Below are positions 1 through 5,779 of a stretch of 8,540 nt of DNA, one piece after another. The notes beneath the pieces were generated by a model. It worked only from the letters and a program-made list of their open reading frames with translations. It made no database searches and was not told the DNA's origin. This DNA is from Anaerolineae bacterium (GTDB lineage Bacteria > Chloroflexota > Anaerolineae > Aggregatilineales > Phototrophicaceae). The position numbers and the translations under genes were made by a program. Location of the stretch: positions 1 through 8,540 of the forward strand of contig JALONY010000046.1 of assembly GCA_025454715.1 (NCBI GenBank), read 5' to 3'. Numbering within the stretch: position 1 is the stretch's first letter; each line of letters begins with the position of its first letter.

Positions 1-396
1 CTCGATGGCGCGCACCGCGTCGGCGTACATCCGCCGGTAATAATACGAGTGGGGGCTAAACACGCCCTGCGTCATGAACCCGGCGTGCGACGGGTTGGCG
101 GCATCGGGCAGGTCGGGCGTGTCGCCGCGCCGCCAGCCCCCGCCCTGCCCACGGCTGTCCATGCTGAGGTGGGCATAGCCCGCGTTCGCCCAAAACGTGA
201 CGGTGTGCGCGTAGCCGCGCCCGCCGTTGTAGCCGTGATACTCCACGACGCACGGCAACGGCTGGGGGGTGTTGGCGGGGCGGGCGTACCACCCTTTGAT
301 GGGTTGGCCGCCATACCCGCTGAAGGTGACATCGTAGGTCTCAATCAAACGTAGGCCGGTCTCGACGCGGGTAAACTGCGCGTCGAGGGGGTGTAT
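1..396 (-). CDS. Acetyl-xylan-esterase / cephalosporin-C-deacetylase-like alpha/beta hydrolase, 5' part only (runs off left edge; non-ATG start)
   Basis: Translating the minus strand from 396 to 1 gives an open frame that fits the AXE1 (carbohydrate esterase 7) family, which removes acetyl groups from sugars and related esters. Visible family marks, counted from codon 1 at 396, are ETYDVTFSGYGGQPIKGWY (19-37), the oxyanion-hole segment VVEYHGYNGG (50-59) and MDSRGQGGGWRRGDTPD (79-95). The catalytic serine elbow, Asp and His would lie beyond the left edge. The frame is open only back to the TGA that ends the GNAT gene (433-435). There is no in-frame ATG or GTG before these motifs. The ribosome site AGAAGGA (408-402) sits 5 bases before an ATA codon (396-394), followed by HPLDAQFTRVETGL; a TTG at 348 is the only conventional alternative and has no comparable site. 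From memory of the family, a further few dozen residues ending in a DFDxFW-type segment normally precede HPLDAQF, so the protein looks N-terminally truncated. No signal peptide is seen. Family assignment is firm; start and intactness are uncertain. Confidence 0.8.
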   Translation of the reverse strand, partial: MHPLDAQFTRVETGLRLIETYDVTFSGYGGQPIKGWYARPANTPQPLPCVVEYHGYNGGRGYAHTVTFWANAGYAHLSMDSRGQGGGWRRGDTPDLPDAANPSHAGFMTQGVFSPHSYYYRRMYADAVRAIE

Positions 397-401
397 GGGG
401 T

Positions 402-408
402 TCCTTCT
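402..408 (-). promoter_or_regulatory. Ribosome binding site AGAAGGA in front of an ATA codon
   Basis: Reading the minus strand, AGAAGGA lies 5 bases upstream of ATA (396-394), the ideal place for an initiation codon. It decides the proposed esterase start. One base change (ATA to ATG) would give a conventional start with the peptide M-H-P-L-D-A-Q-F, so this is either true AUA initiation, a start-codon mutation, or a sequencing error. Confidence 0.45.
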
Positions 409-432
409 TTCTAGAAACGAGCGGTCACAAGC

Positions 433-1122
433 TCAAAACGTTTGGGCGAGCAAGGCGCGTTGGTGCGCCGACATCTGCGGCCACTCGTGCGCCAACACGC
501 GAAACCACGCCGTATCCCGCGAGGTGCCCTTCACGATCATGTGTTGCTCCTGCACCCCCTCGAACGTGAAGCCCATCCGCAAGGCCGAGCGGCGGGAGCG
601 CTGGTTGTGGGCGTGGCACTTCCACTCGACGCGCCGATAGCCCAACTGGAAGGCGTGGCCGGTCAACAGGTGGGTGGTCTCGAGGTTGGCGTGGGTGCGC
701 TGCGCGATGGGGCTATACCAGATGCTGCCCAGCTCAATTTTGAGGTCACGCGGGCTGTTGTTGAGATAATTGGCCACCCCCACCGGCTGGTCGGTCGCGT
801 TGTCGAACACGGTATAGGGCAGGCCGTTGGGCGCGTCGAGCTGAGCTTGCAGGTGCGCGCCCAGCGCATCAGCCGACTCGAACGGCCCCTCGAACATGTA
901 GCGCCAAATCAGCAGTTCGGCGTCATACGGCGCGATCGTCCGGTCGCCCCGCACGATTTCGCGCCCGTCCGAGAGCGCGTGCAGCGCCGCGAGGTCGCGC
1001 TCCAACACCAGCGGCCTGAGCGTGACGACTTGGCCGCGCAACGGGACGGCGGCGGGCTTGAGCGGCAGGGTCTCGCGCAGGTGCAAGACCTCATCGGGCA
1101 GGCGTGGCGACAACGGGGACAT
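433..1122 (-). CDS. GNAT-family N-acetyltransferase, RimJ/RimL type
   Basis: A 229-residue cytoplasmic protein that probably moves an acetyl group from acetyl-CoA to an amine; the substrate cannot be read from the sequence. Residues 27-45 (PLRGQVVTLRPLVLERDL) are the opening strand and first helix of a GNAT fold. Residues 102-137 form the central strands (PYTVFDNATDQPVGVANYL, then LKIELGSIWYSPI). The acetyl-CoA-binding region is around 138-152 (SPIAQRTHANLETTH), where the usual RxxGxG loop is replaced by a PIAQRTHAN variant. Residues 159-188 (QLGYRRVEWKCHAHNQRSRRSALRMGFTFEG) are the classic RimJ/L ending, with the N-x-R-S-x-x-x-x-x-x-x-G-F motif. The tail VKGTSRDTAWFRVLAHEW is also typical. 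I chose ATG 1122 because GAAAGG lies 7 bases upstream and the family-like sequence begins there; an ATG at 1185 would add 21 residues without family character. The esterase frame begins 36 bases downstream, so the two genes could share a transcript. Confidence 0.88.
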   Translation of the reverse strand: MSPLSPRLPDEVLHLRETLPLKPAAVPLRGQVVTLRPLVLERDLAALHALSDGREIVRGDRTIAPYDAELLIWRYMFEGPFESADALGAHLQAQLDAPNGLPYTVFDNATDQPVGVANYLNNSPRDLKIELGSIWYSPIAQRTHANLETTHLLTGHAFQLGYRRVEWKCHAHNQRSRRSALRMGFTFEGVQEQHMIVKGTSRDTAWFRVLAHEWPQMSAHQRALLAQTF

Positions 1123-1155
1123 CGGGCGGCCTTTCGGCGGGTGGATATTGGCCGG

Positions 1156-1161
1156 ATGATA
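1156..1161 (-). promoter_or_regulatory. Possible -10 element for the GNAT gene (TATCAT)
   Basis: On the minus strand TATCAT (1161-1156) stands 33 bases before the chosen ATG at 1122, which would give a short leader of about 27 bases. No recognisable -35 element lies 16-18 bases upstream in the G-rich stretch there. If this promoter is real, the upstream ATG at 1185 cannot be the start, which supports the shorter protein. Weak evidence. Confidence 0.25.
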
Positions 1162-1232
1162 GCGCGCCACCCCCACCCACCGCACCGTCCGCGCAAGACC
1201 ACGTAGGGCATCCCAATTCGGTCATGATGCGC

Positions 1233-1238
1233 TACAAT
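1233..1238 (+). promoter_or_regulatory. Possible -10 element for the kinase gene (TACAAT) with GC-rich leader
   Basis: TACAAT lies 75 bases upstream of the kinase ATG in the divergent spacer and is the best sigma70-like -10 word there. The matching -35 position (about 1210-1215) shows no good TTGACA. Transcription would start near 1245 and leave a leader of about 68 bases. That leader contains a six-pair hairpin (CGCCCG 1255-1260 with CGGGCG 1267-1272, loop AACCCA). A modest ribosome site AGGG (1300-1303) lies 9 bases before the ATG. Apart from this element and the weak GNAT -10, I see nothing in the 190-base spacer. Confidence 0.35.
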
Positions 1239-1312
1239 CGAACGTCACGGCAATCGCCCGAACCCACGGGCGCGGGCGGCCAAAAATACCGCACCAGTTA
1301 GGGTATAAGCGC

Positions 1313-4300
1313 ATGGCGGACAGCCTTTTTGACAGTCGATACCGGTACGATTACATTTACCCTCGCGGGCGCTCCGGCGAAACCTTGCGAGCGGTCGATA
1401 CGCTCAACAACGAACGCGCCGTGGTCATCAAGCGGCCAGCCCCCAGCGACGCCCCACCCATCCGCGCCGCCCAAGAGGTCAGCATCGCCAACGAGCGCCG
1501 CGCCCTGCAACGCCTGAGCGGGCACCCGTCTTTGTCCGAATTGTTGGGCGAAGGGCAGTTCGTGGTGGGCGGGCAAGCGCACCAATACATCGTCATCGAG
1601 CGCGCCGAGGGCGTGGTCATCGGCGAGGAGGTGCTGGCGTTGGCGCAACGCGGCGAGCGCCTGCCCGAGCTGGAGATGTGCATCATCCTCGACCGCCTGC
1701 TGGATGTGCTGGCGGTCGCCCACGCCAAAGACATCGTCTATAACGACGTGGACGCCAAGCACCTGTTCTGGAACCGCGACGCCTACCGCCTCAAGGTCAT
1801 CGACTGGGGCAACGCGGTCTTGTTGGCCGGCGAGGAGGTCAACGCGCAAGGCGTGGGCAAGCACAGCGACATCGCCCAAGCCGGTGAGTTGCTGTACTTC
1901 ATCCTGACGGGTGGCCGCCGCCCCGAGGTGCCCCGCGACGCCAGCGACGATTGGGAAGTCTCGTTCGGCCAAGACGCCGAGCGCGTCTCGGCGCGGATGC
2001 GCGCCCTCGTCAGCCGTGCGCTGCACCCCAGCCCGCGCCAGCGCTTCGCCCACATCGTCGAGCTCAAGCGGATGCTGGCGGAGTATCGCGCCCCGCTGGA
2101 GCGCGAGCGTGACGGGCAACTGGGGCGCATCCGCGAGCGCTTGAAGATGAACCTCAGCCGCAGTGAGCTGACCACCCTGCAAGGTGCCCTCGACCAAGCC
2201 GCCCAACTCGACCCCGGGCACCCCGCCCTCGCCCAGCTCCGCCGCGATTTGCGCGCACGCCTCGGCTTGCTGGAGCTGGCCGCCACCCTCGACGCGGTGC
2301 GCCTCTACCTCGACGGGGGCAATTATGCCCGCGCCGCCGAGACGCTCAACGAGCTGGCGCAACAGGTCGGCGAGGACGAGCACGCCCGCATCGCCATCTT
2401 GCTGGATTGCGCCCGCACCCTGCGCGAGGCACACCCCAACACCCCGCCCTCCGACGGGGAGCGCGATGGCCTCGCCCTGATTTTCGACGGCGATTATGTG
2501 CAGGCCGCCTATGCGCTGTTGATGGCCGACTCGGATGACCCGACCGTCCGCAAGGCGCAATGGCTGATGGCCGAGCGCATCTCGGCGCACATGCCCGAGC
2601 TACACCTGTTGCGCCCCAACCTATACCGGCTGGAGCTGGCTTTGGCCGCCTTGGCCGCCACCCAGCACCCGGTGACCGAGGCGCGCCGCACCCTGACCGA
2701 CATCCGCGCCCTGTTGGACGGGATGGCGGCTTTCGAGGTCATCGCCCCGATGCGCGACCAATTCCGCACCATCGTTGACCGGCTGAGCGCCCTGCAAGCC
2801 CCGCTCACCACCGTGATGGTCAAGCACCAGCTTGAAGAGCCCGCCCTGCCGATGGGCGCGCTCGACCGCGCCATCACCGCCGCCATGGCGCTGGCCGACG
2901 CGATGCACGTCATAGGCCGCCAAATCGTCACCAGCCCGACCGAGGCGCGTGATGCCTTCCAAGCCGCCCAAGCCATCGACCCGATCAACCCCGCATGGCC
3001 GACCGTCGATGCCTTGATGAGCGGCCTGTACCAACGCCTACAAGCCTACCAAACCTTCACCCCACAGCCCGACGGGCTGGACATCGATGGCTGGTTGCGC
3101 GGCACCTACGACGAGCTTCAGCCGTTCGCCGCCGCCTTTTTCGACGATGTGCTGGACAACATCTTGGCTGGGCTGGGCGTGGCGCAACGCGCATGGCGCG
3201 ATTATGCCAGCGCGGCGGTGCTGGGCAACCGCGCCGGTGCCCTCGAATCGCTGGCGCAAGCCATCGACACGGTAGCTACCGTCAGCCCGTCACTAGCGGC
3301 ATGGTTCGGCCACCTGCGCGCCGTGGTCGAGAACACGCGCTATGTCGAGCGGCACGCCTTGTACGGCGGGTTGGGGCGCACGCTGTCGGATGGCTGGGAA
3401 GCCTTCGACCGTGGCCGCTTGGGCGACGCCGAGCGCCTCGGCGAGGACGCCCTACAAATCGCCCGCAGTGACGCCGAGCGCGCCGCTGCCGTCCGCCTGC
3501 GCAACCTCGCCCGCGCCGCCCGTGAGTGGGTGGAGCGCGGCGGCGCAGGCCAGCCCGACCGCACCCGCGCCGCCCTCGACCAAGCCACCCGCGACTACAC
3601 CACCGACGAGGCGCGCATCCGCCGCGACTTCGAGGCGCAGATGCCCAGCTCCGAGACCTACCTCAAGGCGATGGGGCGCGGCCTATTGGACTTGTTCGGG
3701 CGCAGCAGCACCGCCGCCCCGCGCTTGCTGGCGTTCGATTATTTGTTGCGCGCCACGTTGGAGGCGCACGCGGGCGTGCTCGATAACGCGATGTTCTACC
3801 GCGAGGCCGCCTTGCGCGCCCTCGGCGAGGGTGGCAGCGCCCACCCGATGACCCGTGCGCTGGACGATTTCATCGACCGGCGTGGTGAGCTGAACCGGTT
3901 GGGCGCGTTGCTCAACGGGCTGAGCAGCGCCCAGACCGTCGCCCAAATCGACCCCGTGCGCCGCCAAATCGAGGACAGCGGCGTCGGGCGCACCTTGCCC
4001 AGCACCTCGGCCAGCCTGCGCGAGGTCGATGCGGCCTTGCGCGATTGGGGCGAGGGCGAATTTCGCACCGCGGGCGTGCACCTCGAGGCCGCGCTGCGCC
4101 TCTATGGCGAGGTCGAGGCCGCGGGCATCGTCGCCCCGCGCTATCGGGCGTGGCTGGACGCGCTGTTGCAAGGCACCGGCAGCTTGGCCGTCCAAATCCG
4201 CACCTTGCGCCTGACGGTTGACCGCGCCGCCGACCAACCCAGCGACGACGCCCGCCAAGCCCATCATCAGATGGTCGAGGTCAGCCAGCGCCTCGTCGGG

Positions 4301-5596
4301 GAGCTCATCGCCGCCAAGCTCCTCGACTGGCGCGACACCTACGAGAAATTTTTGGCCGTCTATACCGACCGCACCATCCGGCGCAGCGCCAAGCTGGAAC
4401 GTTTCGGCGAGCTGTTCCGCGCCATGTTCATCGACCGGCACCCCGCCTACCCGCTCTATCGCCACTGGTACACCGTGACGGAAAACGCGCCGGAGTTCCC
4501 CGCGCCCCCCACCAGCGCCCCCGTCCCGACCCTGAGCGAGGAGCGCGACATCACCCTCACCCCGACCATCCCGCCCCCGACCGATGAGGACGCCGACGAG
4601 GACGAGACCTTCAACACCCGCCGCCGCTCGACCAGTGGGCGCAGTGGCAACCGGTTCATCATCGGGGTCATCGCGCTGGCGGCATTGCTGGCGCTCATCG
4701 TCATCGTCTCGGCCTTGACCGGAGAGCGCACGCCCAGCGTGGCCGATGTCGCCCTGACCATCACCTTCACGCCCGAGCCGAGCGCGACCGACCCCGCGAC
4801 CCAAGCCCCATCGGCCACCCGTGAGACGACCCAAGCCTTGGCCGTACTGCCCTCGGCCACCCCGCAACCGACCGAGGCCAACAGCCCGACGCCGGACGCC
4901 TCGCCTACCCCTGCCCCGACCGACACGCCCACCGATACCCCGACCGCGACGGTCAGCCCGACCCCGACCACCCCACCCACCGCGACGCTCCCGCCTGAGG
5001 GCTTGACCGGCGACCAAGACCTGCTGGCGTTGGTCGGGCGGCTCGACCCGTCCGGCGTGACGTGGACGGCGGAGCAATTTTCGCCGTCGGGCGATGGGGC
5101 GTGGCGCTTGGGCGTGGGCGGTGCGGCCAGCGGGCAACGCACGGTGCTTTCGCTGGAGGCCAGCGCGCTCGACCTCGCCTATGGCAACCTCGCCAGCACG
5201 CGCATCCGCCGCGCCGAGGCGCAAATCAGCCTCGCGACCTTCGACCCGACCCTGCCGACCGACCAGATTTACTTCGGGCTCATGCTCATCCCGACCGACG
5301 GCAGCCCAGCCGTCGGCCTGAGGGTCGAGGCACAAAGCCTAACGCAAATCGCGCTGGCGCAGGTGGTCGGCGACACCGAGACGATCATCAGCCAACGCGC
5401 CGTCAACGCGGTGCTGGGGCGGGTGCGGCTGGTGCGCGATGTCAACGCGGGGACGGTCAGCGCGTTCTGGAACGATGAGCAAATCGGCCAGCCGATGCCG
5501 TTCGTCCGCGGCGATGTCGGGGTGGTTCCGGCCTTGTTCGTGCGGGATGGCGGCGTGGTGCTCAACGTGACCAATTGGCGCGTCGGCTTACGCTAG
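1313..5596 (+). CDS. Receptor-like, degenerate Ser/Thr protein kinase: kinase - helical TPR-like region - one TM - Pro/Thr-rich stalk - beta-rich outer domain
   Basis: A 1427-residue single-pass membrane protein. Residues 10-260 resemble a Hanks-type kinase: a poor Gly-loop (PRGRSGE, 17-23), the VAIK-type lysine K40 in VVIKRP, and helix-C glutamate probably E61. The catalytic loop is VYNDVDAKHLFW (142-153), with D145 kept but His-Arg of HRD replaced by Tyr-Asn and the metal-binding Asn by His. The DFG motif is DWG (D164, in VIDWGNA), and SDIAQAGELLYFILTGG (185-201) matches helix F. K40, D145 and D164 are therefore present but other key residues are not; it may be an atypical active kinase or a pseudokinase. 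Residues 270-1080 are Ala/Leu/Arg-rich and helical, with TPR-like G-x-[YFL]-x-x-A words at 336, 393, 701 and 915. An acidic patch (DEDADEDE) and a basic RRRSTSGRSGNR precede the membrane helix at about 1115-1137, giving an N-in topology. A Pro/Thr-rich stalk (about 1150-1229) leads to a beta-rich outer domain (1231-1427). ATG 1313 is the first start of the frame. The gene is monocistronic here. Sensor role is inferred from architecture. Confidence 0.88.
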   Translation: MADSLFDSRYRYDYIYPRGRSGETLRAVDTLNNERAVVIKRPAPSDAPPIRAAQEVSIANERRALQRLSGHPSLSELLGEGQFVVGGQAHQYIVIERAEGVVIGEEVLALAQRGERLPELEMCIILDRLLDVLAVAHAKDIVYNDVDAKHLFWNRDAYRLKVIDWGNAVLLAGEEVNAQGVGKHSDIAQAGELLYFILTGGRRPEVPRDASDDWEVSFGQDAERVSARMRALVSRALHPSPRQRFAHIVELKRMLAEYRAPLERERDGQLGRIRERLKMNLSRSELTTLQGALDQAAQLDPGHPALAQLRRDLRARLGLLELAATLDAVRLYLDGGNYARAAETLNELAQQVGEDEHARIAILLDCARTLREAHPNTPPSDGERDGLALIFDGDYVQAAYALLMADSDDPTVRKAQWLMAERISAHMPELHLLRPNLYRLELALAALAATQHPVTEARRTLTDIRALLDGMAAFEVIAPMRDQFRTIVDRLSALQAPLTTVMVKHQLEEPALPMGALDRAITAAMALADAMHVIGRQIVTSPTEARDAFQAAQAIDPINPAWPTVDALMSGLYQRLQAYQTFTPQPDGLDIDGWLRGTYDELQPFAAAFFDDVLDNILAGLGVAQRAWRDYASAAVLGNRAGALESLAQAIDTVATVSPSLAAWFGHLRAVVENTRYVERHALYGGLGRTLSDGWEAFDRGRLGDAERLGEDALQIARSDAERAAAVRLRNLARAAREWVERGGAGQPDRTRAALDQATRDYTTDEARIRRDFEAQMPSSETYLKAMGRGLLDLFGRSSTAAPRLLAFDYLLRATLEAHAGVLDNAMFYREAALRALGEGGSAHPMTRALDDFIDRRGELNRLGALLNGLSSAQTVAQIDPVRRQIEDSGVGRTLPSTSASLREVDAALRDWGEGEFRTAGVHLEAALRLYGEVEAAGIVAPRYRAWLDALLQGTGSLAVQIRTLRLTVDRAADQPSDDARQAHHQMVEVSQRLVGELIAAKLLDWRDTYEKFLAVYTDRTIRRSAKLERFGELFRAMFIDRHPAYPLYRHWYTVTENAPEFPAPPTSAPVPTLSEERDITLTPTIPPPTDEDADEDETFNTRRRSTSGRSGNRFIIGVIALAALLALIVIVSALTGERTPSVADVALTITFTPEPSATDPATQAPSATRETTQALAVLPSATPQPTEANSPTPDASPTPAPTDTPTDTPTATVSPTPTTPPTATLPPEGLTGDQDLLALVGRLDPSGVTWTAEQFSPSGDGAWRLGVGGAASGQRTVLSLEASALDLAYGNLASTRIRRAEAQISLATFDPTLPTDQIYFGLMLIPTDGSPAVGLRVEAQSLTQIALAQVVGDTETIISQRAVNAVLGRVRLVRDVNAGTVSAFWNDEQIGQPMPFVRGDVGVVPALFVRDGGVVLNVTNWRVGLR

Positions 5597-5604
5597 AGCG
5601 AAAT

Positions 5605-5624
5605 AGGGCGCGGCCTGCCGCCCT
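5605..5624. terminator. GC-rich hairpin just after the kinase gene
   Basis: AGGGCG (5605-5610) pairs with CGCCCT (5619-5624) across an 8-base loop, 9 bases after the TAG of the kinase gene. No T-run follows on the plus strand, so it is at best a non-canonical terminator. The loop holds GGCCTGCC, a word shared with the hairpin at 5730-5761. Confidence 0.35.
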
Positions 5625-5680
5625 CTCACCCGCCACACGCCTGTCGGGGCGCGCCCGCGTTGCCCCCCAACGGTCAAACA

Positions 5681-5700
5681 GGACAACGCGGGCGTTGTCC
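5681..5700. terminator. Perfect 8-bp hairpin in the convergent spacer
   Basis: GGACAACG (5681-5688), loop CGGG, CGTTGTCC (5693-5700) form a perfect stem. Read on the minus strand, the hairpin is followed by TGTTTGACC, a weak U-rich tail, so it may terminate the permease transcript, whose stop codon is at 5780-5782. On the plus strand no T-run follows. It could equally be a dispersed intergenic palindrome. Confidence 0.4.
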
Positions 5701-5779
5701 CTGCGGCACAAAAACCGCCCGACATCATCGTCGGGGCGTGGCCTGCCGCGCCCGCCCCGACACAACCGCTCTGCCGCCC

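Larger units (their letters stand above)
5605..5761. repeat. Cluster of palindromes with shared words (REP-like) between convergent genes
   Basis: The spacer between the two stop codons contains three clear hairpins: 5605-5624, 5681-5700 and 5730-5761. The last is the strongest: GTCGGGGCG (5730-5738) pairs with CGCCCCGAC (5753-5761), and GGC (5740-5742) pairs with GCC (5750-5752), with one bulged T. Words recur inside the cluster: GTCGGGGCG at 5643-5651 and 5730-5738, its inverse at 5753-5761, CGCGCCCGC at 5650-5658 and 5747-5755, and GGCCTGCCGC in the first and last hairpins. No ORF of coding character is present. This looks like a mosaic of repeated extragenic palindromes that may double as a bidirectional terminator. 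Confidence 0.5.

Noticed and set aside
1142..1185. Upstream ATG at 1185 as the GNAT start
   Set aside because: The added 21 residues do not resemble the family, and a clear ribosome site precedes the ATG at 1122.
442..1206. 254-codon plus-strand open frame across the GNAT gene
   Set aside because: Antisense shadow of a clear GNAT protein; no motif, and Arg/Gln/Val-rich composition.
1304..1309. TATAAG just before the kinase ATG as a promoter -10
   Set aside because: It ends 3 bases before the ATG, too close for normal initiation, and has no -35; TACAAT at 1233 is a better candidate.
1298..2590. Long 430-codon minus-strand open frame across the kinase domain
   Set aside because: It lies opposite the kinase gene. 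Its product is a Gly/Ala/Val/Gln-rich string with no recognisable domain, as expected from the antisense of GC-rich codons, while the plus strand shows kinase motifs.
4750..5000. Repetitive C/A-rich stretch that could be taken for a minisatellite
   Set aside because: It is in frame and encodes the Pro/Thr/Ser-rich stalk. The repetition is imperfect and explained by amino-acid bias.
3683..5335. 550-codon minus-strand open frame opposite the 3' half of the kinase gene
   Set aside because: Arg/Gly-rich composition with no family motif. It is the mirror of the helical and Pro/Thr-rich coding sequence.
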